A stretch of 64,000 bases of DNA from Pisolithus tinctorius (lineage: Eukaryota; Basidiomycota; Agaricomycetes; Boletales; Pisolithaceae). A model generated the notes under the pieces. It was not told where the DNA came from. It searched no databases and saw only the letters and a list, made by a program, of their open reading frames with translations. Shown here piece by piece: positions 1 through 9,976 of the stretch (positions are counted from its first letter, which is position 1; each line of letters begins with the position of its first letter). Location of the stretch: the NCBI GenBank assembly GCA_024663395.1, contig JANFAH010000007.1:1674001-1738000 (forward strand), read 5' to 3'. A program made the position numbers and the translations under genes.

Positions 1-130
1 GAGAGTGCAGTGCTATTCCCTTGTGTGGGCTGCAGTCCAAGTCTGGGGCCAAGATGGAGTTCAAAATAAGACTTAGTTAATTTCAGACCAGACTATGGGC
101 TAAACTGATACAAGCTTACACAGCAAGCAT
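1..130 (-). repeat. Fragment of D-family LTR
   Basis: The first 60 bases closely resemble 39062-39150, inside the LTR of element D2, including a shared stretch around TATTCCCTTGTGTGGG followed by CAGTCCAAG. The same block occurs in reverse orientation near 11290-11330. The fragment is cut by the window edge, so no terminus can be defined. Orientation follows the D2 LTR, whose sense is minus. Confidence 0.5.
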
Positions 131-906
131 TTTATAATTTTCTTTGCAGAAACATGGGGAAACAAGTGGAAATAATCTTATGTATTGAAAAGCTTTTTGG
201 ACAGAAAACATGGCATAGTAGATTTCCAATGTTTTACTGGTGAAAAACAATTACTATGACCCACCACCAAAAACCAAAAACAATCATTAAAAAAAAATTA
301 GTACTGTTTTCTGCATGTTATGTAATTGATTAATCAAATGTAGTACCATGAAATAATTTAAACACACTGGTCATTAGAGAACATGTGATGTTACATAGCA
401 CATCACAAGTAAATGATAAATGTTTTGTATGTGATAATACTAATAAACTTTAACCAAGTCTTTCAATGTTGACCCACAAAACATCAGATTATTGGCTCAA
501 TGTGTACTTCATAAGCATGACATTTGAAACAATATTTGTTATGTGCAAAAACATGCTACTGAGATTCCATATTAACATGCTAAATATTTTCAATCAAATC
601 ACACTGTTTTGTCTCCCAGAGAACATGATAAATAAAGAGTGTATTAAAGTGTCCTGTGGTATCACAGAACATGATAAGTGGCATCTGTAACCATCAATGC
701 TATCACTACTTGTCCTTGCTCAACCACCCCATCACATGCTGTCACATGATCTTATCAGTCATGATATGTGCCACCTGACTTTTGATACTTGAGTATTCTG
801 TGTCCTTTGTTGTTTTTCTTGCAACAACACATTGATGAGACACATTGTAATGTTCTGTGATAGAACAGGATAGTCCAAAATCCATGGTTGCCCCTGACTG
901 ACTAGA
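131..906. other. AT-rich, CpG-poor stretch without a gene
   Basis: No open frame here has a recognisable domain. The tract is AT-rich and nearly lacks CpG. Short strings such as AGAACATGATAA recur at about 622 and 667. It looks like old repeat-derived DNA into which Gypsy-A later inserted. I see no promoter, RNA gene or clear transposon terminus. Confidence 0.5.
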
Positions 907-911
907 GAAAG

Positions 912-1325
912 TGTGACGAGACCTAAACAACAGGGTTTGTTGTAGGCTCGCACCAAGAACCAACAAAGAAGAGTAAAGAAGAAGAAAGGGGAACGGCTTA
1001 GAAGCAGGCGGATTTAGGACTCGAAGACCCAAATGAACTAGCTTGGAGCTAGTTGGGTGATTTGAGCAACGGTACTTATACTATAGTACATGAGGCTACG
1101 GTGAGGCGTACATGAGGTCTGTGACATCATGGTGATGTCATAATGATATCATAGTGGAGCGGAACGTACTAGAAGAGGGAAGCAAGGCAGAGGTGAGGCA
1201 AGGTCCAGACCGGGGTCCGGGCTGAGTCCGAGAGACAAGATAAGACGAGAAGATTAGATAAGACGAAAAGAAAAGAGAGGATGAAAAGAAAAGAGAAGAA
1301 AAGAAAAAGAGTACGTATCGTAACA
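912..1325 (-). repeat. Gypsy-A 3' LTR
   Basis: This 414-bp direct repeat matches 6388-6801 at roughly 99%. The visible differences (for example the positions matching 6470, 6547 and 6631) are transitions. In sense direction it has a pyrimidine-rich U3 start, a TATA-like TATAAG and an inverted repeat around AAGCTAGTTCA at 1034-1044. It directly follows the polypurine tract. Confidence 0.93.
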
Positions 1326-1340
1326 CTATCCCCTCCTTAG
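1326..1340 (-). promoter_or_regulatory. Gypsy-A polypurine tract
   Basis: On the minus strand the sequence CTAAGGAGGGGATAG abuts the 3' LTR. Its position and purine content are those of the plus-strand primer of LTR retrotransposons. It overlaps the TAA stop codon of pol at 1337-1339, so coding sequence runs right up to the primer. Confidence 0.85.
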
Positions 1341-4300
1341 AAATCGACTTCCAGGCGATTGAAGGTAGGGACAGTGTCGGTAAAGTTCTCCAGGGGTTTG
1401 AAGAGGGAGGAGAAGAGGAAGGAATCCATGCCACAGAGTTTTTGGGGAGCAGAGGGGTTGAGACGATGGAAGTCCCTGACAGCACCAGGGGCAGACTTCA
1501 AGGCGGACTCAGGTTCCCAAGTGCGATCCTCATCATGATACCCCTTCCAATGGACGAGGTACTCAAGCCTGTTCCTTTTTAGGCGAGAATTGGCGACATA
1601 GTCCACCTCGAACTCTTCGTCGCCCTCGTGCCCTACCACCGGTCCCAGGCGAGTGACGGTTTGGCCCTCCAAAGGTCCTTTGTACGGTTTTACTCGAGAA
1701 ACATTAACGACTGGATGGATTTTGAGGGTCTTTGGGAGTTTCAATTCTACTGCATTGGGTTTTAATGAAACAACCCTGTAAGGACCGATCCAGCGTTCTG
1801 TGAGTTTCCTGGAGGGGCGACCAGAGAGGGAGATGCGGGAGGTTTCCAGCCAAACCATGTCACCAACCGAGTAGGAGGGGGCGTCAGAGCGAGACGCATC
1901 TGCAGATACCTTCATTCGTTCTGCAGCTTTGTCTAAAGCCTTCTTTGTGTCCTCCAAAACCTTAGCGAGATCAATAGCATGATCTGTAGCTGCCTCTGCC
2001 TTGGAAAGGAAGGGTTCCACGCCCATCCTGGGAGTGTAGGAACGAGTAACTGAGAAGGGACTTTTGCCAGTAGACTCCTGTCGCTTATTATTATAGGAGA
2101 ATTGGGTGACCTTAAGCCAAGAAGGCCAAGAATCCTGTCGGTCATTGACAAAGAGGCGGAGGTACTGCTGCAGGTCCTGGTTAAGGCGCTCCGTTTGACC
2201 ATCAGTTTGGGGGTGGAAGGCGGTGGAGAGCTTGGGTTTGACCCCAAGCATTTTGCAGAGCTCAGAGGTGAACACGCTGGCAAACTGAGGGCCCCGATCC
2301 GAGATGACGGAGGAAGGTAATCCATGCTGGGTCCACACATGGTCCCGAAAGAGCTCTGCTGTCTGAAGAGAGGAAACCTCCTTGGTAGTGGGGGCAAAGA
2401 CCACCTCTTTTGAAAACCTGTCCACCACCACCATGATGTTGTCGAAACCCTGTGCCTCTGGTAACTCCATGAAGTCAACTGAGATGTCGGTCCAGGGATG
2501 TTCTGGAACAGGGTTTGGAAGGAGTTTTCCTGCGGGAGGAGTCCTAGAACTCTTGGCCATCTGGCAACGGTGACATGCTGAGACATAGTCTCTAACAGTG
2601 GCTGTCATTCCCGGCCAGACATAGTTACAGGAGACGAGCTCCAGGGTCTTTTTCCAACCAGGGTGTCCTGCGACTGGGGTGTTGTGATGTTTCTCAAGGC
2701 AGTGCATCCTGACAGCAGGCGGGACATAGACCTTCCCCTGACAGACATATAACCCTTCTGTGAGGACAGAGCCTTCTGGTTGCGGTGTTACCGAGGAGGC
2801 GAACTTCAAGGCGACGACAAGGTCAGTGTCCTCCCCCACCACCAAGGTAGCTGCCACCCTGGAGGGATCGAGCAACGTGACCCCTTGATTATCTGACCTT
2901 TTCGGCTCGTGATCCTCTCTCCTAGAAAGGGCGTCAGCCTTAGCCATTGAAGACCCGGGCTTATACACCAGTTTGTAGTTGAAGCGAGAGAGGTACTGGG
3001 CCCAGCGTGCTTGACGGCGATCTAGATTCTGTGCCTTCATGAAGTACTGGAGGTTAGCGTGGTCAGTCCAGATTTCAAACTGGTAAGGGGTGGCCTCAAG
3101 GTAATGTCGCCATGTCTCCAGAGCACGAATTATGGCCAGCATCTCTTTATCAAAGACCTGGTAGTTTCGTTCTGGTGGAGACATGGAGTGAGAGTAGAAG
3201 GCAACAGGGCGCCAGAGGTCATCCTTGCATTTTACGGAGAGCACGGCTCCAGTGGCAAAGTCTGAGGCATCCGTTTCTAAGCGGAATTCCTTGTCTTGAT
3301 CCGGAAAAGCGAGGACAGGAGCGGTGGTAAAGGCGACCTTTAAAGCGTCAAAGGCTTGTTGTTCTCGGGGGCCCCAAGTCCAGAGCTTGTCTTTTCTTGT
3401 GAGGTCGTTGAGCGGTCGGGCGATCTGTGCAAAGTCTTTGATGAAACAGCGGTAGAAGTTTGCCAGTCCCAAGAAGGCTCGCACTGAGCGGACCTTTGTG
3501 GGAATTGGCCATTCTGTTATGGCTTTAACCTTGCTTTCATCCATGCTGACCCCCTCAGTTCCAACCACCATGCCCAGGAACTCCACCTGTTTTTGCTTGA
3601 AGAAGCACTTTTCTGGTTTGACGAAGAGGTCATTTTCCTCTAACCTTCTCAGTACCTCCAGGACTATCCTGTCGTGCTCCTTTTCATCACTCGTCCTTGT
3701 GAAGATCATCAGGTCATCGATATAGACCACGAGGACGTCCTCCATATCACCGAAGATGTTGTTCATCATGTTCTGGAAGGTAGACGGTGAGTTGCAGAGA
3801 CCAAAGTACATGACCAGTGGCTCATATGCTCCTTTATGAGTGATGAAGGCAGCCTTCCACTCGTCTCCTTCCTTTATGCGAACATTGTTGTATCCCCATC
3901 GGAGATCCATCTTGGTGAAGAGTTTACAGCCCTTAAGCTTGTCGACGAGCTGAGAAATAAGGGGGAGAGGGTATGCATTCTTAACTGTATGTTCATTGAG
4001 ATACCGATAGTCTTGCACCATGCGTTTCTTTCCATCCTTCTTTGGAACGAAGAAGACAGGGGAGGTCTGGGGCGACTTCGAGGGACGTATATATCCCTTA
4101 CGTAGCTGGTCCTCAAGGAAGTCCAACACCTCCTTTTGTTCTTCTACGGAGAGCGGGATGAGACGACCTCGTTTGGGAGTGAAGGTCTCCTTCAGGTCAA
4201 TGGCATGATCCCATGGTTTACGAAGCGGCATTCTTTCCAACTCTTCCTTTGAGAAGACCTTCAGGTACTGGTGGTACTCCTTTGGGACGAGTTCCTCAGT

Positions 4301-4636
4301 AGTACCAGCCCGGAGCCTGGTGGAGCGAAGCTTCGGGTAGAGATACTCCATATCTCGTGCCTCTTGTTCTTCGGCTATCTTCTCTGCCCTTGTTTTCGGG
4401 GCAAGATCACGACACTCGTGGGGACATCGGGACAGTTTCACCTGCTTGGTCTCCCAGCACACCTCCAGATTGTGTTTTCGTAGCCAGGTATAACCGAGTA
4501 TGAGGGGGTGGGTTCCGAGTGTAGTGACCTGAGCCCAAACAGACTCTCGGTGTCCCTGGTAGTTCATGATGAGGGAGGCAACATGCGTGATGTTTCCTGC
4601 TACATTGGGAGTTCCATCAACGTTGAGGACAGCCAT
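1337..4636 (-). CDS. pol: Gypsy-A Pol: RT, RNase H, integrase, chromodomain
   Basis: This 1,099-residue open frame replicates and integrates the element. It starts inside the protease fold (NVDGT near residue 6, ILGYTWLRKHN near 47). Reverse transcriptase follows, with FVPKKDGKKR near residue 195 and the catalytic box as YIDD near 308. RNase H has LETDASDFATGAVL near 455. Integrase has an H2C2 finger (HHNTPVAGHPG to CHRC) and an intact D, D, E triad (DISVDFM, SDRGPQF, GQTERLN). The C-terminus carries a chromodomain (VDYVANSRLKRNRLEYLVHW, then WEPE), which in chromoviruses targets integration to marked chromatin. The frame is continuous with the protease segment upstream except for one TGA. 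ATG 4636 is only the first ATG after that stop and is unlikely to be the natural start. Confidence 0.93.
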   Translation of the reverse strand: MAVLNVDGTPNVAGNITHVASLIMNYQGHRESVWAQVTTLGTHPLILGYTWLRKHNLEVCWETKQVKLSRCPHECRDLAPKTRAEKIAEEQEARDMEYLYPKLRSTRLRAGTTEELVPKEYHQYLKVFSKEELERMPLRKPWDHAIDLKETFTPKRGRLIPLSVEEQKEVLDFLEDQLRKGYIRPSKSPQTSPVFFVPKKDGKKRMVQDYRYLNEHTVKNAYPLPLISQLVDKLKGCKLFTKMDLRWGYNNVRIKEGDEWKAAFITHKGAYEPLVMYFGLCNSPSTFQNMMNNIFGDMEDVLVVYIDDLMIFTRTSDEKEHDRIVLEVLRRLEENDLFVKPEKCFFKQKQVEFLGMVVGTEGVSMDESKVKAITEWPIPTKVRSVRAFLGLANFYRCFIKDFAQIARPLNDLTRKDKLWTWGPREQQAFDALKVAFTTAPVLAFPDQDKEFRLETDASDFATGAVLSVKCKDDLWRPVAFYSHSMSPPERNYQVFDKEMLAIIRALETWRHYLEATPYQFEIWTDHANLQYFMKAQNLDRRQARWAQYLSRFNYKLVYKPGSSMAKADALSRREDHEPKRSDNQGVTLLDPSRVAATLVVGEDTDLVVALKFASSVTPQPEGSVLTEGLYVCQGKVYVPPAVRMHCLEKHHNTPVAGHPGWKKTLELVSCNYVWPGMTATVRDYVSACHRCQMAKSSRTPPAGKLLPNPVPEHPWTDISVDFMELPEAQGFDNIMVVVDRFSKEVVFAPTTKEVSSLQTAELFRDHVWTQHGLPSSVISDRGPQFASVFTSELCKMLGVKPKLSTAFHPQTDGQTERLNQDLQQYLRLFVNDRQDSWPSWLKVTQFSYNNKRQESTGKSPFSVTRSYTPRMGVEPFLSKAEAATDHAIDLAKVLEDTKKALDKAAERMKVSADASRSDAPSYSVGDMVWLETSRISLSGRPSRKLTERWIGPYRVVSLKPNAVELKLPKTLKIHPVVNVSRVKPYKGPLEGQTVTRLGPVVGHEGDEEFEVDYVANSRLKRNRLEYLVHWKGYHDEDRTWEPESALKSAPGAVRDFHRLNPSAPQKLCGMDSFLFSSLFKPLENFTDTVPTFNRLEVDF

Positions 4637-4639
4637 GGG

Positions 4640-5044
4640 TCAGCCGAGCTTGATCAGCGGAACGTCATTTTCATCGGCCCATTTCTTGTCCAAGAAGGTA
4701 TCGTTGGCCCCTGAATCCACCAATGCTTTTACATTCCATTTCCTTTCCCGTCCCTCCAACACCACTTCTAACTCCAACTCTGCCTTTGGATCTGCCGTTC
4801 TTATTTTCGGGGTTTCTTTTGTTCTCTGGATAGGCGTGTTTTTATTTTTATCGCAAGAGGAATTAAGCACTGGCAGTTTTACATCCGCGGCCGCGCCCAC
4901 TGGGGTCGCCTCTTCAGATGGTACAGTAGTCTCCGAGTTAAATATATCCTGCTCGGTAGAGAGATTGTCAACGCCTAAGACAGAAAACTTATTATATACG
5001 TAGCCAGTGGAGACCCGATCCTCTACTGGCCGAACTCTTTTCCC
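4640..5044 (-). CDS. Gypsy-A protease N-terminal part of pol, -1 frame
   Basis: This frame lies -1 relative to gag, overlaps its end and contains the aspartic protease catalytic box as LVDSGANDTFLD. It has no early ATG. The frame is open from the slippery heptamer at 5038-5044 down to a TGA at 4640-4642. Codons after the TGA continue the protease in the same frame (NVDGT), so the TGA splits one domain. Family alignments usually have an arginine just before P-[IM]-x-V-x-NVDGT, so a CGA to TGA change is the likely cause. I infer a Gag-Pol fusion made by -1 frameshifting and now prematurely stopped. Confidence 0.85.
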   Translation of the reverse strand, partial: GKRVRPVEDRVSTGYVYNKFSVLGVDNLSTEQDIFNSETTVPSEEATPVGAAADVKLPVLNSSCDKNKNTPIQRTKETPKIRTADPKAELELEVVLEGRERKWNVKALVDSGANDTFLDKKWADENDVPLIKLG

Positions 5045-6081
5045 TGGCTTTTCATTTCGTTGATCTGCTTGTTGTAGAAGAAGGCCTGCATTTCTTCAAA
5101 CGACATCTGACGGAGGGCGGTTTCTTGTGCTTCCTGTGTTACCTCCCATATGCTGGGTCTAGCAGGACCCTTTCCTTTAGTACGGGGGCAGTCACGCTTG
5201 TAGTGGTTCCCCTGGCAGTCGAAACACTTAATATGAGAAGGGACGGGACGAGGGGGTAAGCGAGCAGCGCCAATTTCCATAGGAGCGCCTCGACCAGGTT
5301 GAGTACTGGTAGGAGTGAAGCGGGGAAAGTATGAGGGGCAGTTATACGAGGAGCGGGGAGCGGGTTCGTCGGGGTAGTGATTATACAGAAGCTTAAAACG
5401 GTCCCTGGCAAGGGTAGCTTCGCGAAATGCGATGGTCATTTGGAGATAGTTGCCCTGTGTATATCCCCTCCTTAGGGCTTCCTTAACGATAGCGGGATGT
5501 ATGGCATTCTCCAGAAGGAAGCCGGCGGTTTCGTCAGTGACCCGTCCCTGTACTTTGAGAGACTCAAACTTGGCATAGAATTCTTCATAGCGGGAGTTCC
5601 CCTGCCGCATAGTACGCATCTGTGCTTTGGCCCATTCTATGTCCATTTGAGGGGCAAAGAACCTGTCAATATCCTCTATCATTTCGGCCGTGTCAGGCCA
5701 TGCTCCGGTGACGATTGCAAGCGAAAATTTGGCCTGAGCGAATCTTCCGGCTACAGGCCCTGTCATGCGGGACCATACCGCAGTACACTTATCCTGGGCG
5801 GTCGGTAGGGCGGTCCTATTCTGTGCAACCCACACCTTCATCTTCACCCACCATTCTGAAAACTTGGCACGATCTCCGGCATACTGGCCCGGATCAGCCA
5901 TTACTTCAATCCTCCTTTGGATGACATCGGCGGGGAGGGCATTCCACTGGTTTTGCTGACCTTCAATGGTCGCGATCGTTCCTTGAGCATCTCTTAGCTC
6001 GTTGCTTAGTCTGTAGTTTTCGTCTCGAAGAGCATCAAGAGTGTCGCGGAGGTCGGTGAGCTGGTCCTGGATGCCTTCCAT
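5023..6081 (-). CDS. gag: Gypsy-A Gag
   Basis: This 352-residue structural protein should form the virus-like particle and bind element RNA. The N-terminus (residues 1-45) is a heptad-rich coiled coil (LRDTLDALRDENYRLSNELR). The middle is the retrotransposon capsid fold with W, Y and F positions typical of Ty3/gypsy Gag. Near residue 285 lies a zinc knuckle, CFDCQGNHYKRDC, spaced C-x2-C-x3-H-x4-C, one residue shorter than the usual CCHC between the second Cys and His. A basic region precedes it. The start is the first ATG of the frame, about 300 nt inside the LTR. The stop TAG is 13 nt after a GGGAAAA heptamer used to enter pol. Confidence 0.92.
   Translation of the reverse strand: MEGIQDQLTDLRDTLDALRDENYRLSNELRDAQGTIATIEGQQNQWNALPADVIQRRIEVMADPGQYAGDRAKFSEWWVKMKVWVAQNRTALPTAQDKCTAVWSRMTGPVAGRFAQAKFSLAIVTGAWPDTAEMIEDIDRFFAPQMDIEWAKAQMRTMRQGNSRYEEFYAKFESLKVQGRVTDETAGFLLENAIHPAIVKEALRRGYTQGNYLQMTIAFREATLARDRFKLLYNHYPDEPAPRSSYNCPSYFPRFTPTSTQPGRGAPMEIGAARLPPRPVPSHIKCFDCQGNHYKRDCPRTKGKGPARPSIWEVTQEAQETALRQMSFEEMQAFFYNKQINEMKSQGKEFGQ
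5038..5044 (-). promoter_or_regulatory. -1 frameshift slippery heptamer GGGAAAA
   Basis: In the gag frame the bases read CA G GGA AAA G, exactly X XXY YYZ. The -1 frame is open from here through the protease box, and gag ends 13 nt later. No pseudoknot was folded, so the stimulatory structure is untested. Confidence 0.75.
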
Positions 6082-6374
6082 AGTGATCTGGACGTTTTAT
6101 GTTCTGACGGGGGCGGAGGTTGTAGCGGGGTTGCCGTGGTTCAGCGGGGAGCGAGCAAAGGAAGACGGACTCGATGGAGAAAGGGTAAGAAGGGGGTGGG
6201 GGAAGGGGGTAGAGGTCGTGATCGAGGAGCGGAGTGAGCGAGCGACGCTCGGGGATATACGGGACGAAGAGGTTTGGGTCGGGTTCAGAGGCTGGGGGAC
6301 TTGGCGAGTACACCCACGAGCCTTTGTGAAGGAAACGCGGAATGGTGACAGCGGTGCGAGGGTACAACGATGAG

Positions 6375-6385
6375 AAGCTAGTTCA
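6375..6385 (-). promoter_or_regulatory. Gypsy-A self-priming type primer-binding site
   Basis: Two bases inside the 5' LTR, the minus strand reads TGAACTAGCTT. This is the exact complement of AAGCTAGTTCA, which lies in the LTR (6510-6520) about 36 nt downstream of TATAAG, where transcription would begin. No TGG-starting tRNA-complementary site is seen. The arrangement is that of Tf1/sushi-type elements, where the RNA 5' end primes reverse transcription. Confidence 0.7.
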
Positions 6386-6387
6386 AG

Positions 6388-6801
6388 TGTGACGAGACCT
6401 AAACAACAGGGTTTGTTGTAGGCTCGCACCAAGAACCAACAAAGAAGAGTAAAGAAGAAGAAAGGGGAATGGCTTAGAAGCAGGCGGATTTAGGACTCGA
6501 AGACCCAAATGAACTAGCTTGGAGCTAGTTGGGTGATTTGAGCAACAGTACTTATACTATAGTACATGAGGCTACGGTGAGGCGTACATGAGGTCTGTGA
6601 CATCATGGTGATGTCATAATGATATCATAGCGGAGCGGAACGTACTAGAAGAGGGAAGCAAGGCAGAGGTGAGGCAAGGTCCAGACCGGGGTCCAGGCTG
6701 AGTCCGAGAGACAAGATAAGACGAGAAGATTAGATAAGACGAAAAGAAAAGAGAGGATGAAAAGAAAAGAGAAGAAAAGAAAAAGAGTACGTATCGTAAC
6801 A
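6388..6801 (-). repeat. Gypsy-A 5' LTR (promoter LTR)
   Basis: This LTR is upstream of gag in sense direction and supplies the promoter. On the minus strand TATAAG lies at about 6551-6556 and the predicted RNA start is near 6520. The start overlaps a dyad (AACTAGCT, then AAGCTAGTT) that could form a 5' hairpin. The end is followed by the GAAAG duplication at 6802. Confidence 0.93.
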
Positions 6802-7815
6802 GAAAGAGTAGCCTCTGATAGCACTCATGAATGTCCCCAGTCCACTTTTGAAAGTGAAAGAGCACAAGGCAGTTCATTCAAGAAATGGGGAGTTTGGCAC
6901 TGTATTTGTGGTAGGCAGCAGTCTGACAATAACTGAACAACTCAGAACCTTCACAACACCTTTACATATAACATGCTTACCTCACAGGCTATAACGCTCC
7001 ATGGTAGAACAGGATATTGATATTTTATTACACTATTTATTTATCATGTTCTGTGGTACAGTTGTGGACAGACAAACATGATGATTTTGATTCTGGATTC
7101 CCATGACTTTTTGGGGGTAAACTAACACTTGATTCAGATGCTACAGGTGAAAATACATCAAAAAACAGTGGTCCAAAGTTTTTCCCATGACTTTTTAGGG
7201 TGGCCAAAATTTGGGCCAGATTGAATGAGGTACTTAGGGTAGTGGTAACATGTTATTGACCCTATATAAGGTAGGATTAGGAACCACTTCAATGAACATC
7301 ATGGCTTTCTGTGAGACCTGATGGACATGAGGTCCCTTTTTGTATTCCTTGGGGCATCTGAGTGACTGCTTTCATTGGGCAGCACACTTTGCTTCTCTCA
7401 GAGGTAACCAAGTCTCACCAAGAGGGTCATCACCAGCACTAATGGCAAGGTTGACCAATTTTTTTCTGCTCCTCACTAGGGTGACAGCTGTACCCTGACA
7501 TTGTGATCATACTGTACTAGGCTAATGCTACTTATTCTGCCTTTTCCAGGATTTTCACAAATGCTCTTGGGGGCTGGCCACATCTTCGGGTCAAAATTTC
7601 AAAAACTTAGTATAACAAAAATTGGCTCATGCAGATTGCATTGTTATGTCCTAAATATGTATGCCTAGTACACATTTGTAACACCCCTGGAATGTTGTGC
7701 CATATTGGAATAATTCAGTGAGTAAAATTGTCATGTTTGTCTGTCCACAACTGTCAAACAGGATATTTTGTGCATGACAGACCCACCATGGTCCTCATTG
7801 GAAGAACTGGATGAG
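6802..7815. other. CpG-poor intergenic or old repeat DNA, no gene seen
   Basis: This continues the sequence interrupted by Gypsy-A. It has scattered AT-rich motifs, no long open frame and almost no CpG. The string TAGAACAGGATA near 7002 also occurs near 860 on the other side of the insertion, so both flanks may belong to one old repeat. Nothing else is supported. Confidence 0.45.
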
Positions 7816-8239
7816 TGTTCAAGTTGCACAACACCCCTGACTTCCTCTTGGAGCAGAGTAGGAGCAGGTTGGACTGCAGAGCATGGGGTCAAAGTCCAGA
7901 GCAAATCTGACCACTGGGTGGCAAGATATGCAATGAACAATGAGTGGAGGAGTACAGAGGAAAGTTTTTGGGTCAGAGGTCAGAGTTGGAGGTCAGAGGT
8001 TGGATGGGAGGGCATCAGGTTCAGCTAGTGCACTGCCCCCTTGTGTGAGCTCAGCCCTTGTATTTCAGAGGTAGACTGGGCTTAGAGGAGTGGAGATGAA
8101 ACTCCAGAGGGGACTCAGAGGGAGTCAGAAGTGGGGACTTTATATTTGTACTGATTACATCAGAGTACTATGTGGCCTTATATATGATGTAGGTCAAGGG
8201 AAGGGTAGTGTAGAATGCAAACCAATAAACATTTAACAG
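7816..8239 (-). repeat. Decayed G-family LTR, truncated
   Basis: The segment aligns by eye with 46660-47090 (young G LTR) along its whole length, including the block around GACCACTGGGTGG and a GCCCCCTTG core. Nearly every CpG of the young copy is TG or CA here, so it is an old copy of the same family. It ends where a C-family LTR begins (8240), with the rest of the LTR missing. Confidence 0.8.
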
Positions 8240-9061
8240 TGTGAGTCAAAGTGTGGAAAGGCAGTGAAAACCAACCAAAGACAACACCAAAGACAACAAG
8301 GAGTGAGTGGTGGTTTACCTCTGCAGAACCTGGAGGACAGAAAAATCTAATGTGGGGGGGAACTTCAATGGCAGGTGCTCCTGGCACAAGTCGTTGATGA
8401 GTTATGCAGGGGTAGATGAACAGAGGATGAATGTGAGGGGGATGCTGGCTAGAGTGAGGAACTTCAATAGAATGTGCTCCTGGCACAAGTTGACATTGAG
8501 TTATGCAGGAGTGAATGGATGACTAAGTGATGTTGCTGACTAAGCAAGAACAAGGCTGCAGATAATGAATGATGGTAGATAGACCCTTCTGAATGAGCCT
8601 CAACTACCACAGATATGAATGATGACAGATAGACTCTTCCAAATGAGCCTCAACTGTTGATGATGAGTTACTTCAGAGATGAACTGAACTGACTGACTTC
8701 TGATTGCTTCTTGATTGCTTGGGTTGTAGCTAAGTACAGGGGGTTTATATACTGTAGGGGGAGTGCAGCATATGACAAATGAGGCACAAATGCTTGGTAA
8801 GTAATGAGTAAGGACTGTAAGCAATGAGTAATCATGATGAGTAAGGAAGAAATGAAAAGTAAGCAAGCAAAGCAGATTGGTAAGTATTTGACAACAAATG
8901 AGTCAAGGACAGTCAAAATATCACAGTATGAGTCAAATAGTGTCAGAATCTGAGTAAGTGCACTGGTATCACATTAGGAGGTGGTGATGCAAGTCAGATC
9001 TCAGCAGAGACATCACTAGATCAAAAGATGGGATGACAGATGGATGGTGTTTCCAGATGGG

Positions 9062-9905
9062 TGCCATATCCATGACTCTCAGACTCAATCCTGGTCCAGT
9101 CCAGACCCCTAGCCCCTATCTCCAGTCAAGCCTGGTCCTAGTCTGGCCTAGAAAACCTAACTCTGGCCCTAAGAAACCCAACTCTGGCCTAAATAACTCA
9201 AGTCTGGTATTTTGCCCCTATCTCCAGTCCACTCCAGCCTCCCAGCCTTGTACTGCTCCACCCTGGTCCTCCCAGGTCCATGTCCAGGTTGCCCAGACAT
9301 AACTCTGGTCTGTTTTCCATTGTTTGTACTATATTTAGCTTGGTCCCCTCATCTAACTCTGCTTACTGTACAAAACCTGTATCTGACTCTGGTTATGCTG
9401 GTCACCCAGACTTTGACTATTAGTCTTGGCACAGCCTCTGTGGCTATCCTTCTCTTGCTAATCATCTTTCTAATAGCTTATCAACATGTCCAGCTTCATG
9501 TTCCTTACTCCAGACCAGCCTCATGTATTTAACCCCTGTACATACTTTGTAGCACTCCAGTCAGAATATCAACTTAGTATTACCCTCAAGTCTGCTCTAT
9601 AGCTAAGGCCAAGCCTTGAGCTATCCAAAGCCCCTGTCCCAGACCTCTCCCCAGCTTGCATAAGGATACAGCACATAAGCTGAGACCAAGGGAGGTAGAT
9701 CCAACCCTGGACCAGCTTCTCCCTGTGCATGCTCCAAGACTGGTCAGTTTCCCACACTACTGGCCTTATTCCCATACTCCCAGTCTTAAGTCTGGACCTC
9801 CAGACTTAACCCCTGACCTCCAGCCTTAACTCCAGTCCAACCAGACTTGGCCTCTGTCTCCTGGCCTTGAAGCCTGGTCACCTGAGGGTAAACCCATACT
9901 TCACA
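9062..9905 (+). repeat. Solo LTR with ATGGG target duplication
   Basis: An 844-bp block beginning TGCCATATCC and ending ACTTCACA is flanked by ATGGG at 9057-9061 and 9906-9910. It interrupts the decayed C LTR exactly where the intact copies are continuous. Its start resembles the D-family LTR start (TGTCATGACC at 10846), so I treat it as a diverged relative. It is rich in CCAGTCTGG-like pyrimidine tracts and has no gene. Confidence 0.8.
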
Positions 9906-9976
9906 ATGGGGAAGTATTAAATCCAGAAATGGATGGCATGAGTCAGGTGTCAAAGGGCTAGGGAATTGGGGGTCTG

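Larger units (their letters stand above)
912..6801 (-). mobile_element. Gypsy-A: near-intact Ty3/gypsy chromovirus
   Basis: A complete LTR retrotransposon lies on the minus strand. It is flanked by the 5-bp target duplication GAAAG at 907-911 and 6802-6806. The two 414-bp LTRs begin TGT and end ACA in plus reading and differ at about four sites by eye. Order in sense direction is LTR (6388-6801), primer-binding region, gag, protease, reverse transcriptase/RNase H, integrase, chromodomain, polypurine tract, LTR (912-1325). It is CpG-rich, unlike its surroundings, which together with LTR identity marks it as young. The only coding lesion I see is one in-frame TGA inside the protease. Confidence 0.95.

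Noticed and set aside
1138..1485. Ser/Phe-rich open frame across the LTR and pol end
   Set aside because: It comes from the purine-rich LTR read in another frame and overlaps the well-supported pol; no independent evidence.
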